Under the pieces are notes generated by a model. The model was not told the origin of the DNA. It did not search any database and saw only the letters and a list, made by a program, of their open reading frames with translations. Source: Synchiropus splendidus (taxonomy: Eukaryota; Chordata; Actinopteri; Syngnathiformes; Callionymidae). Taken from it: a DNA stretch of 64,000 bases. The stretch is from positions 15,719,563 to 15,783,562 of the forward strand of contig NC_071348.1 of assembly GCF_027744825.2 (NCBI RefSeq), read 5' to 3'. Below, piece after piece: positions 43,120 to 55,600 of this stretch; position 1 is the stretch's first letter; each line of letters opens with the position of its first letter. Position numbers and translations under genes: made by a program.

Positions 43120-46100
43120 CGAAAAACACTTCAGACAGCTTAGATTTGACGTGCAACTACTAGAAAGACCCTTTCTGCTATAGTGGGAGGTCGAAATTTC
43201 ATGTTCTGAAGCTTCTCATGGAAAGTTATGGGACAATGCAGAAAACGATTTTTCATCCTGAGATAAGGTCGATTACGGAACGCGAAACATAAAAATGTTC
43301 ATAACTTTCGAAAAACACTTCAGACAGCTAAGATTTGATGTGCAACTACTAGAAAGACCCTTTCTGCTATAGTGGGAGGTGAAAATTTCATGTTCTGAAG
43401 CTTCCCTGCAAAGTTATGGGACAATGCAGAAAACAATTTTTCATCCTGAGATAAAGTCGATTCCGGAACGGCAAACGTGAAAATGTTGATAACTTTCGAA
43501 AAACACTTCAGACAGCTTAGATTTGATGTGCAACTACTAGAAAGACCCTTTCTGCTACAGTGGGAGGTCAAAATTTCATGTTCTGAAGCTTCCCATGGAA
43601 AGTTATGGGACAATGCAGAAAACGATTTTTCATCCTGAGATAAGGTCGATTACGGAACGCGAAACGTAAAAATGTTGATAACTTTCGAAAAACACTTCAG
43701 ACAGCTTAGATTTGATGTGCAACTACTAGAAAGACCCTTTCTGCTATAGTGGGAGGTGAACATTTCATGTTCTGAAGCTTCCCTGAGAAGTTATGGCACA
43801 ATGCAGAAAAAGCGTTTTCAGCCTGAGATAAGGTGGTTTCCAAATCGCCAAACGTAAAAATGTTGATTACTTTGGAACAACACTTCTGACAGCTTAGATT
43901 TAATGTGCAACTATAGAAAGACCCTTTCTGCTATAGTGGGAGGTGAAAATTTCATGTTCTGAAGCTTCCCTGCAAAGTTATGGCACAATGCGTAAAACGT
44001 GTTTTCAGCCTGAGATCAGGTCGATTCCGGAAGGCCAAACATAAAAATGTTGATAACTTTGGAAAAACACATCAGACTGCTTAGATTTGATGTGCAACTA
44101 CTAGAAACACCCTTTCTGCGATAGTGGGAGGTCAAAATTTCATGTTCGGAAGCATCCATGCAAAGTTATGGCACAATGCAGAAAACGCGTTTTCAGCCAG
44201 AGATAAGGTCGATTCCGGAACGCCAAACATAAAAATATTGATAACTTTGGAAAAACACTTCAGACAGCTTAGATTTGATGTGCAACTAGTCGAAAGACCA
44301 TTTCTGTTATAGTGGGAGGTGAAAATAAAATTTTATGTTCTGAAGCTTCCCTGCAAAGTTTTGGCTCAATGCAGAAAACGCGTTTTCAGCCAAAAGATAA
44401 GGTGAGTTCCCGAACGCCAAAGATAAAAATGTTGATAACTTTGGAAAAGATCTTCAGACAGCTTAGATTTGATGTGCAACTACTGGAAAGACCCTTTCTA
44501 CTATAGTGGGAGGTTGAAAATTTTATGTTTTGAAGCTTCCCTGCAAAGTTATGGCACAATCCAGAAAACGCGTTTTCAGTCTGAGATAAGGGGGATTCCG
44601 GAACGCCAAACATATAAATGTTGATAACTTTCGAAAAACACTTAAGACAGCTTAGATTTGATGTGCAACTACTAGAAAGACCCTTTCTGCTATAGTCAGA
44701 GGTGAAAATTTCATGTTCTGAAGCTTCTCTGCAAAGGAATGGCACAATGCAGAAAATGCGTTTTCAGCCTGACATAAGGTGGGTTCCGGAACGCCAAACA
44801 TAAAAAAGTTGATAACATCAGAAAAACACGTCAGACAGCTTAGATTTGATGTGCAACTACTAGAAAGACCCTTTCTGATATAGTGGGAGGTGAAAATTTC
44901 ATGTTCTGAAGCTTCCCTGCAAAGTTATGGCACAATGCGTAAAACGCGTTTTCAGCCTGTGATAAGGTCGATTCCGGAACGCGAAACATAAAAATGTTGA
45001 TAACTTTCAAAATACACTTCAGACAGCTTAGATTTGATGTGCAAATACGAGAAAGACCCTTTCTGTTGTAGTGGGAGGTGAAAATGTCATGTTCTGAAGC
45101 TTCCCTGCAAAGTCATGGCTCAATGCGTAAAACGCGATTTCAGCCTGAGATAAGGTCGATTCCGCAGCGCCAAACATAAAAAAGTTGATAACATCAGAAA
45201 AACACTTCAGACAGCTTAGATTTGATGTGCAACTACTAGAAAGACACTTTCTGTTGTAGTGTGAAGTGAAAATTTCATGTTCTGAAGCTTCTCTGCAAAG
45301 TTATGGCACAATGCAGAAAACGCGTTTTCAGCCTGAGATAAGGTCGATTCCGGATCGCCAAACATAAAAATGTTGATAACTTTTGACAAACGCTTCAGAC
45401 AGCATAGATTTGATGTGCAAGTACTTGAAAGACCCTTTCTGCCATAGTGGGATGTGAAAATTTCATGTTCTGAAGCTTCCCTGCAAAGTTATGGCACAAT
45501 GCAGAAAACGCATTTTCAGCCTGAGATAAGGAGGGTTCTAGAACGCCAAACATAAAAATGTTGATACCTTTTGAAAAACACTTCAGACAGCTTAGATTTG
45601 ATGTGCAACTGCTGGAAAGAACCTTTCTGCTGTAGTGGGAGGTGAAAATTTCATGTTCTGAAGCTTCCCTGCAAAGTTATGGGACAATGCAGAAAACAAT
45701 TTTTCATCCTGAGATAAAGTCGATTCCGGAACGGCAAACGTGAAAATGTTGATAACTTTGGAAAAACAATTCAGACAGCTTAGATTAGATGTGCAACTGC
45801 TAGAAAGAGCCTTTCTGCTACAGTGGGTGGTTAAAATTTCATTTTCTGAATATTCCCTGCAAAGTTATGGCACAATGCAGAAAATGCGTTTTCAGCTTGA
45901 GATAAGGTGGGTTCCGGATCGCCAAACGTAAAAATGTTGATAACATTGGAAAAACACTTCAGACAGCTGAGATTTGATGTGCAACTACTAGAAAGAACCT
46001 TTCTGCTATAGTGGGAGGTGAACATTTCATGTTCTGAAGCTTCCCATGGAAAGTTATGGGACAATGCAGAAAACGATTTTTCATCCTGAGATGAGGTCGA

Positions 46101-49100
46101 TTACGGAACGCGAAACATAAAAATGTTGATAACTTTGGAAAAACACTTCAGACAGCTTAGATTTGATGTGCAACTACGAGAAAGACTCTTTCTGCTATAG
46201 TGGGAGGCGAACATTTCATGTTCTGAAGCTTCCCTGCAAAGTTATGGCACTATGCAGAAAACGCGTTTTCAGCTTGAGATAAGGTGGGTTCCGGAACGCC
46301 AAACATAAAAATGTTGATAACTTTGGAAAAACACTTCAGACAGCTTAGATTTGATGTGCAACTACTAGAAATACCCTTTCTGCTGTAGTGGGAGGTGAAC
46401 ATTTCATGTTCTGAAGCTTCCCTGAGAAGTTATGGCACAATGCAGAAAACGCGTTTTCAGCCTGAGATAAGGTCGATTCCGGAACGCCAAACATAAAAAT
46501 GTTGATAACTTTCGAATAACACTTCAGACAGCTTAGATTTGACGTGCAACTACTAGAAAGACCCTTTCTGCTATAGTGGGAGGTCGAAATTTCATGTTCT
46601 GAAGCTTCTCATGGAAAGTTATGGGACAATGCAGAAAACGATTTTTCATCCTGAGATAAGGTCGATTACGGAACGCGAAACATAAAAATGTTCATAACTT
46701 TCGAAAAACACTTCAGACAGCTAAGATTTGATGTGCAACTACTAGAAAGACCCTTTCTGCTATAGTGGGAGGTGAAAATTTCATGTTCTGAAGCTTCCCT
46801 GCAAAGTTATGGGACAATGCAGAAAACAATTTTTCATCCTGAGATAAAGTCGATTCCGGAACGGCAAACGTGAAAATGTTGATAACTTTCGAAAAACACT
46901 TCAGACAGCTTAGATTTGATGTGCAACTACTAGAAAGACCCTTTCTGCTACAGTGGGAGGTCAAAATTTCATGTTCTGAAGCTTCCCATGGAAAGTTATG
47001 GGACAATGCAGAAAACGATTTTTCATCCTGAGATAAGGTCGATTACGGAACGCGAAACGTAAAAATGTTGATAACTTTCGAAAAACACTTCAGACAGCTT
47101 AGATTTGATGTGCAACTACTAGAAAGACCCTTTCTGCTATAGTGGGAGGTGAACATTTCATGTTCTGAAGCTTCCCTGAGAAGTTATGGCACAATGCAGA
47201 AAAAGCGTTTTCAGCCTGAGATAAGGTGGTTTCCAAATCGCCAAACGTAAAAATGTTGATTACTTTGGAACAACACTTCTGACAGCTTAGATTTAATGTG
47301 CAACTATAGAAAGACCCTTTCTGCTATAGTGGGAGGTGAAAATTTCATGTTCTGAAGCTTCCCTGCAAAGTTATGGCACAATGCGTAAAACGTGTTTTCA
47401 GCCTGAGATCAGGTCGATTCCGGAAGGCCAAACATAAAAATGTTGATAACTTTGGAAAAACACATCAGACTGCTTAGATTTGATGTGCAACTACTAGAAA
47501 CACCCTTTCTGCGATAGTGGGAGGTCAAAATTTCATGTTCGGAAGCATCCATGCAAAGTTATGGCACAATGCAGAAAACGCGTTTTCAGCCAGAGATTAG
47601 GTCGATTCCGGAACGCCAAACATAAAAATATTGATAACTTTGGAAAAACACTTCAGACAGCTTAGATTTGATGTGCAACTAGTCGAAAGACCATTTCTGT
47701 TATAGTGGGAGGTGAAAATAAAATTTTATGTTCTGAAGCTTCCCTGCAAAGTTTTGGCTCAATGCAGAAAACGCGTTTTCAGCCAAAAGATAAGGTGAGT
47801 TCCCGAACGCCAAAGATAAAAATGTTGATAACTTTGGAAAAGATCTTCAGACAGCTTAGATTTGATGTGCAACTACTGGAAAGACCCTTTCTACTATAGT
47901 GGGAGGTTGAAAATTTTATGTTTTGAAGCTTCCCTGCAAAGTTATGGCAGAATCCAGAAAACGCGTTTTCAGTCTGAGATAAGGGGGATTCCGGAACGCC
48001 AAACATATAAATGTTGATAACTTTCGAAAAACACTTAAGACAGCTTAGATTTGATGTGCAACTACTAGAAAGACCCTTTCTGCTATAGTCAGAGGTGAAA
48101 ATTTCATGTTCTGAAGCTTCTCTGCAAAGGAATGGCACAATGCAGAAAATGCGTTTTCAGCCTGACATAAGGTGGGTTCCGGAACGCCAAACATAAAAAA
48201 GTTGATAACATCAGAAAAACACGTCAGACAGCTTAGATTTGATGTGCAACTACTAGAAAGACCCTTTCTGATATAGTGGGAGGTGAAAATTTCATGTTCT
48301 GAAGCTTCCCTGCAAAGTTATGGCACAATGCGTAAAACGCGTTTTCAGCCTGTGATAAGGTCGATTCCGGAACGCGAAACATAAAAATGTTGATAACTTT
48401 CAAAATACACTTCAGACAGCTTAGATTTGATGTGCAAATACGAGAAAGACCCTTTCTGTTGTAGTGGGAGGTGAAAATGTCATGTTCTGAAGCTTCCCTG
48501 CAAAGTCATGGCTCAATGCGTAAAACGCGATTTCAGCCTGAGATAAGGTCGATTCCGCAGCGCCAAACATAAAAAAGTTGATAACATCAGAAAAACACTT
48601 CAGACAGCTTAGATTTGATGTGCAACTACTAGAAAGACACTTTCTGTTGTAGTGGGAAGTGAAAATTTCATGTTCTGAAGCTTCTCTGCAAAGTTATGGC
48701 ACAATGCAGAAAACGCGTTTTCAGCCTGAGATAAGGTCGATTCCGGATCGCCAAACATAAAAATGTTGATAACTTTTGAAAAACGCTTCAGACAGCATAG
48801 ATTTGATGTGCAAGTACTTGAAAGACCCTTTCTGCCATAGTGGGATGTGAAAATTTCATGTTCTGAAGCTTCCCTGCAAAGTTATGGCACAATGCAGAAA
48901 ACGCATTTTCAGCCTGAGATAAGGAGGGTTCTAGAACGCCAAACATAAAAATGTTGATACCTTTTGAAAAACACTTCAGACAGCTTAGATTTGATGTGCA
49001 ACTGCTGGAAAGAACCTTTCTGCTGTAGTGGGAGGTGAAAATTTCATGTTCTGAAGCTTCCCTGCAAAGTTATGGGACAATGCAGAAAACAATTTTTCAT

Positions 49101-49520
49101 CCTGAGATAAAGTCGATTCCGGAACGGCAAACGTGAAAATGTTGATAACTTTCGAAAAACACTTCAGACAGCTTAGATTTGATGTGCAACTACTAGAAAG
49201 ACCCTTTCTGCTACAGTGGGAGGTCAAAATTTCATGTTCTGAAGCTTCCCATGGAAAGTTATGGGACAATGCAGAAAACGATTTTTCATCCTGAGATAAG
49301 GTCGATTACGGAACGCGAAACGTAAAAATGTTGATAACTTTCGAAAAACACTTCAGACAGCTTAGATTTGATGTGCAACTACTAGAAAGACCCTTTCTGC
49401 TATAGTGGGAGGTGAACATTTCATGTTCTGAAGCTTCCCTGAGAAGTTATGGCACAATGCAGAAAAAGCGTTTTCAGCCTGAGATAAGGTGGTTTCCAAA
49501 TCGCCAAACGTAAAAATGTT
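43120..49520. repeat. Higher-order duplication, 3393-bp offset
   Basis: 43120-45750 recurs almost unchanged at 46513-49143 (offset 3393 bp, about 18 monomers), including rare features such as the GGTGAAAATAAAATTTTATG insertion at 44321 and 47714. A third partial copy of the AACAATTTTTCATCCTGAG segment continues at 49085-49520 (offset about 2263 bp from the second). The near identity of long blocks contrasts with the divergence of neighbouring monomers. Confidence 0.88.
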
Positions 49521-50591
49521 GATTACTTCACTAAAACTCTTCAGACAGCTTAGATTTGATGTGCAACTACGAGAAAGACCCTTTCTGATATAGTGGGAGG
49601 TGAAAAATTCATGTTCTGAAGCTTCCCGGCAAATTTATGGCACAATGCGTAAAACATGTTTTCAGCCTGAGATCAGGTCGATTCCGGAACGCCAAACATA
49701 AAAAAGTTGATAACTTCACTAAAACTCTTCAGACAGCTTAGATTTGATGTGCAACTACGAGAAAGACCCTTTCTGATATAGTGGGAGGTGAAAATTTCAT
49801 GTTCTGAAGCTTCCCGGCAAATTTATGGCACAATGCGTAAAACGCGTTTTCAGCCTGAGATAAGGTCGATTCCGGAACGCCAAACATAAAAATGTGGATA
49901 ACTTAGGAAAAACACTTCAGACAGCTTAGATTTGATGTGCAACTACTAGAAAGACCAGTTCTGCTATAGTGGCAGGTGAAAATTTCATGTTCTGAAGCTT
50001 CACTGCAAATTTATGGCACAATGCGTAAAACACGTTTTCAGTCTGAGATAATGTCGATTCCGGAACGCCAAACATAACGATGTTGATAACTTTGGAAAAA
50101 CACTTCAGACAGCTTAGATTTGATGTGCAACTACTGGAAAGACCAATTCTGCTTTAGTGGCAGGGGAAAATTTCATGTTCTGAAGCTTCCCTGCAAAGTT
50201 ATGGCACAAGGCAGAAAACGCGTTTTCAGCCTGAGATAAGGTCGATTCCATTACGCCAAACATAAAAATGTTGATAACTTTGGAAAAACACTTCATACAG
50301 CTTAGATTTGATGTGCAACTACTAGAAAGACCCTTTCTGCAATAGTGGGAGGTCAAAATTTCATGTTCTGAAGCTTCCCTGGAAAGTTATGGGACAATGC
50401 AGAAAATGCATTTTCATCCTGAGATAATGTAGATTCCGGAACGCCACACATAAAAATGTTGATAACTTTCGAAAAACACTTCAGACAGCTTAGATTTGAT
50501 GTGCAACTACTAGAAAGACCCTTTCTGCTATAGTGGGAGGTCAAAATTTCATGTTCTTAAGCTTCCTTGCAAAGTTATGGCACAATGCAGA

Positions 50592-52693
50592 TGTAGTGAA
50601 AGTGACGGATTGTCGGGTCACGGACGCCTGCGTCTGTGACGTGGATATTATGAAAAATAATATCTCCTCGAAAGTTTGGGGCACCACCTGAAATATAGTT
50701 TCCAGGAGACTATTAAGCTCTCTTGATTAACACTTAATTAATTAATTAACTGTGGTAACTTAATTAATTGTTAGCGTAATCAATCTATTTATCTGAAGTC
50801 ACTACTCGTGATGTAATGTCCTTTACTGATCAGAGGCTCTTAGATTGATTATAATACACTCCAAAGTAACGTGATCAAGACCAACGTAATTTTATATATT
50901 TATTTAGGAATAAAAGAACAGAAAGAAACAGGAAAGATGCAGAAGTAGAATAATATGATCCCAACAATATCGCGATGGAAACGCAAACCAGTTATGAATC
51001 AATGTCAATACCGTATCAGACACGTGTGTAACTGATGGGAAAGTTCAGACGTTCTAGTCTAACTGTCAACCTCAGGCAAGTAATAACATTACTAAACCCC
51101 AACACACCACTCTGTGCAGAGATGACAAGCAGCGGCTTACTTTGGCGATGAGTGGAGGGATGAATGGGATGGAGGGATGGATGAGAGGGTGATGAGTAGA
51201 TGCAGAAGGTCGGTCAGGAGGCCAAGGAGGAGGCAGGCGGCTTTGGAAGGAGGCGTCCTGGTTCTCAGCGTAGTGACTTGGAGGTGATGAGGACCCACAG
51301 CTTCAGGCGTCGATGGCACTCTCGGATCGTCTTCCGGACCGTTGTGGATCTTTCGTCGCAGACGGGGTGATCGTAGCTGGCAGAGAGCGGCGTAGGACCG
51401 AAGGCGTATCTTTCTCTCATGCCAGGTGATTCACCGGTCTGAACAACCTTCTAGAGTGGTCGCCTTAATGACACACTCCAGGTAGCGGAAGGTTGTTGGA
51501 AGTTGGACTCGCGTGCTCGTCACGGCCGCCGGCTGTGATCACGTGGTGTGACTGGGCCGTTCCTGAAGGAGGCTCTGGCTTGGCAGACCGCTGTAGGACG
51601 AGGGCGACGTGCAACTTTGGAGAAGTTCTCTATCACTCTCACACTTGGATGGGCAGCGAGTGGAACGCTGGTACGGCTTCAAGGGTGGAGGAGAAGCAAG
51701 AGTCTTTGCAGGAACTTGAGCAGGAACCGTCGGAGAAGTTGGTTGTAGTTGGTTGTAGGAGGCGAAGTATCCAGAGGAAGCGGCAGAAGGAGGGGAAAGA
51801 AAGCAACCGAGGGCAACAGAGGGACAGAGGGGAACAGAGGAGAAAAGAGCAACGGGGTAAGAGAGGAGCACAGAGGGCTGAACAGAGGGCAACAGAGGAG
51901 TGAATAGAGGTGGGTGAACAGAGCTATGAACCTCTGTAAACTGGGTCTTTTAAACTCTCATGAAGAGTCTCCTTGTCCAGTCTTGATTGGTTGAAGGAGT
52001 TCCATCACCTATTGCTGATTGGACGAGGATTTCCAAGCCTGGCCTTCCTCCTCCTCCTCCAACGGGGTCCTAAATTCCAGTCTTGAGATGGGAGATTTTG
52101 ATCCCCCCAGTACCAGAGTTTTATTTGACAATAAAACATTACCTGAGTTGTAAAGTTGCTCACAATCTGTCAAAACTTTCCCATCTCAATTTAAGCATTC
52201 AAACGACACCAAACATGACCATCCTAGCACATTGTCTTCTTATAATGATCAACATAACAATCAACCATTCATGTCAAGTTTAACATCACATGTTCAGGGC
52301 ATCTGGTTTGCTGGAACATCCTGTGGAAACCATGGGTTAAGTGGGAAACAAAAGTCCTTTTTCAGAAATACACATTAAGACACATTCACATATAAGTCTG
52401 TCTTTGTTCATCTGGAACCTGGAAAAGGGGGAGCTGTGTGTGTCCCCCACCGAACAGGGTTCACGAGTTGTTCAGGGTTTTTTCCTCTTACGGCACAGCA
52501 TCCTGGACTGTTGCTCTAGTCTCTCCCCCCTTTGACCATTCCAATGATTTATGGTCCTTATCGGAGGGTTCAGAAACCTCTGAGCTGCCAAAGGCATGGT
52601 GGGAACCCAAGGAGATGTCTCCGAGTTGAAGTTACACATTCCGGAAAAGTTCACCAGGTCCATGCTTGAATCTCTGGAGAAGGAATCACTACA
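50592..52693. mobile_element. LTR-like insertion with CAGA target duplication
   Basis: A 2102-bp non-satellite segment interrupting one monomer. It starts TGTAGTGA and ends TCACTACA, perfect 8-bp inverted termini in TG...CA form, and is flanked by CAGA on both sides (50588-50591 and 52694-52697) inside the GCAGAAAA part of a satellite unit. A TG...CA end with a 4-bp duplication fits a solo LTR of a retrovirus-like element. No second LTR, PBS or pol is seen. Poly(A)-type motifs occur in both orientations (AATAAA at 52130, within a GTTTTATT-TGAC-AATAAAAC hairpin; TTTATT near 50900), so the strand is undecided. A non-autonomous DNA element is a weaker alternative. ORFs at 51493-51903 and nearby look like chance in low-complexity sequence. 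Confidence 0.65.
51780..51910. repeat. ACAGAGG-type low-complexity tract
   Basis: Purine-rich degenerate short repeat (CAGAGGGACAGAGGGGAACAG and similar) inside the LTR-like insertion. It produces the Arg/Gln/Glu-rich end of an ORF that I do not regard as a gene. A separate GGATGGATGAGAGGGTGATG-type patch lies at about 51150-51200. Confidence 0.7.
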
Positions 52694-55600
52694 CAGAAAA
52701 TGCGTTTTCAGCCTGAGATAAGGTCGATTCCGGAACGCCAAACTTAAAAATGTTTTTAACTTTTGAAAAACACTTCAGACAGCTTAGATTTGATGTGCAA
52801 CTACTAGAAAGACCCTTTCTGCTATAGTGGGAGGTGAAAATTTCATGTTCTGAAGCTTCCCTGCAAAGTTATGGGACAATGCAGAAAACGATTTTTCGTC
52901 CTGAAATAAAGTCGATTCCGGAACGCCAAACGTAAAAATGTTGATAACTTTTGAAAAACACTTCAGACAGCTTAGATTTGATGTGCAACTACTAGAAAGA
53001 CCCTTTCTGCTACAGTGGGAGGTTAAAATTTCATGTTCTGAAGCTTCCCTGCAAAGTTATGGCACAATGCAGAAAACGCGTTAAGCCAGAGATAATGTGG
53101 ATTCCGGAGCGGCAAACGTAAAAATGTTGATATATTTGGAAAAACACTTCAGACAGCTTAGATTTAATGTGCAACGAATACAAAGACCCATTCTGCTATA
53201 GTGGGAGGTGAAAATTTCATGTTCTGACGCTATACTGCAAAGTTATGGGACAATGCAGAAAATGCGTTTTCAGCCTGAGATAAGGTCGATTCCGTAATGC
53301 CAAACATAAAAATGTTTATAACTTTGGAAAAACACTTCAGACAGCTTAGATTTGATGTGCAACTACTAGAAAGACCCTTTCTGCTATAATGGGATAAGAA
53401 AATTTCATGTTCTGAAGCTTCCCTGCAAAGTTATGGCACAATGCAGAAAACGCGTTTACAGCCTGAGATAAGGTGGGTTCCGGAACGCCAAACATAAAAA
53501 TGTTGGTAACTTTGGAAAAACACTTCGGACAGCTTAGATTTGATTTGCAATTACTAGAAAGACCCTTTCTGCTATAGTGGGATGTGAAAATTTCATGATT
53601 TGAAGTTTCCCTGCAACGTTATATCACAATGCAGAAAACGCGTTTTCAGCCAGAGATAAGGTCGATTCTGGAATGCCAAACATAAAAATGTTGATAACTT
53701 GGGAAAAACACTTCAGACAGCTTAGATTTGACGTGCAACTACTAGAAAGGCCCTATCTGCTGTAGTGGGAGGTGAAAATTTCATGTCCTGAAGCTTCCCT
53801 GCAAAGTTTTGGCACAATGCAGAAAACGCGTGTTCAGCCGGAGATAAGGTGGGTTCCGGAACGCCAAACATAAAAATGGTGATAACTTTGGAAAAACACT
53901 TCAGACAGCTTAGATTTGATGTGCAACTACTCGAAAGACCCTTTCAGCTACAGTGGGAGGTTAAAATTTCATGTTCTGAACCTTCCCTGCAAAGTTATGT
54001 CAAAATGCAGAAAACGCGTTTTCAACCTGAGATAAGGTGGGTTCCGGAACGCCAAACATAAAATTGTTGATAACTTTGGAAAAAACATTTCAGACAGCTT
54101 AGATTTGATGTGCAACTACTTGAAAGTCCCTTTCTGCTATAGTGGGAGTTGAAAATTTCATGTTCTGAAGCTTCCCTGCAAAGTTATGGGACAACGCAGA
54201 AAACGCGTTTTCAGCCTGAGATAAGATGGTTTCCGGAACGCCAAAAATAAAAATGTTGATAACTTTGGAAAAACACTTCAGACAGCTTAGATTTGATGTG
54301 CAATTACTAGTAAGACCCTCTCTGCTATAGTGGGATGTGAAAATATCATGTTCTGAAGTTTCTGTGCAAAGTTATATCACAATGCAGAAAACGCGTTTTC
54401 AGCCAGAGATAAGGTCGATTCTGGAATGCCAAACATAAAAATGTTGATAAGTTTGGAAAAACACTTCAGACAGCTTAGATTTGATGTGCAACTACTAGAA
54501 AGACCCTTTCTGCTTTAGTGGGAGGTGAAAATTTCATGATCTGAAGCTTCCCAGAAAAGTTATGGCACATTTCAGAAAATGCGTTTTCAGCCTGAGATAA
54601 GGTGGGTTCCAGAATGCCAAACATATAAATTGTTGATAACTTTGGAAAAACACTTCAGACAGCTTAGATTTGATGTGCAACTACTAGAAAGACCCTTTCT
54701 GGTTTAGAGGGAGGTGAAAATTTCATGTTCGGAAACTTCCCTGAGAAGTTATGGCACAATGCAGAAAACGCGTTTTCAGCCGGAGATAAGGTGGGTTCCG
54801 GAACGCCAAACCTAAAAATGTTGATAACTTTCGAACAACACTTCAGACAGCTTAGATTTGATGTGCAACTACTAGAAAGACCCTTTCTGCTTTAGAGGGA
54901 GGTGAAAATTTCATGTTCTGAAGCTCCCCGGAAAAGTTAAGGCACAATGCAGAAAACGGGTTTTCAGCCTGAGATAAGGTGGGTTCCAGAACGCAAAAGA
55001 TAAAAAATGTTGAAAACTTTGGAAAAACACTTCAGACTGCTTAGATTTTATGTGCAACGACTAGAAAGACCCTTTCTGCTATAGTAGGAGGTGAAAATTT
55101 CATGTTCTGAAGCTTCCCTGCAAAGTTATGGCACAATGCGAAAAACGCGTTTTCAGCCTGAGATAAGGTCGATTCCGGAACGCCAAACATAAAAATGTTG
55201 ATAACTTTGGAAAAACACTTCAGACATCTTAGATTTGATGTGCAACTACCAGAAAGGCCCTTTCTGTCATAGTGGGAAGTTAAAATTTCATGTTCTGAAG
55301 CTTCCCTGCAAAGTTATGGCACTATGCAGAAAAAGCGTTTTCAGCCTCAGATAAGGTGGGTTCCGGAACGCCAAACATAAAATTCTTGATAACATTGGAA
55401 AAAACATTTCAGACAGCTTAGATTTGATTTGCAACTACTAGAAAGACCCTTTCTGCTATAGTGGGAGGTGAAAATGTCATGTTCTGAAGCTTCCCAGCAA
55501 AGTTATCGCACAATGCAGAAAACGTGTTTTCAGCCTGAGATAAGGTGGGTTCCGGAACGCCAAACATAAAAATGTTGATAACTTTGGAAAAACACTTCAG

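Larger units (their letters stand above)
25158..50591. repeat. 188-bp satellite array, block 1 (~135 monomers)
   Basis: Continuous head-to-tail array with a 188-bp period (for example equivalent points at 61247 and 61435 in block 2). Landmarks in order within one unit: TTGATAACTTTGGAAAAACA, CTTCAGACAGCTTAGATTTG, CTACTAGAAAGACCCTTTCT, GCTATAGTGGGAGGTGAAAA, TTTCATGTTCTGAAGCTTCC, CTGCAAAGTTATGGCACAAT, GCAGAAAACGCGTTTTCAGC, CTGAGATAAGGT, then CGATTCCGGAACGCC or GGGTTCCGGAACGCC, AAACATAAAAATG. Recurrent variants include TTTCG/TTTGG, GCAG/GCGT before AAAAC, and a GCTCCCCTGAAAAGTTAAGG type at about 28740-29760. All short ORFs in the block (mostly minus, 60-133 aa) are translations of the monomer and not genes. 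Likely pericentromeric or centromeric, by inference. Confidence 0.97.

Noticed and set aside
51493..51903. 136-aa Arg/Gln/Glu-rich ORF in the LTR-like insertion
   Set aside because: Its C-terminal half is low-complexity ACAGAGG repeat and the rest shows no domain.
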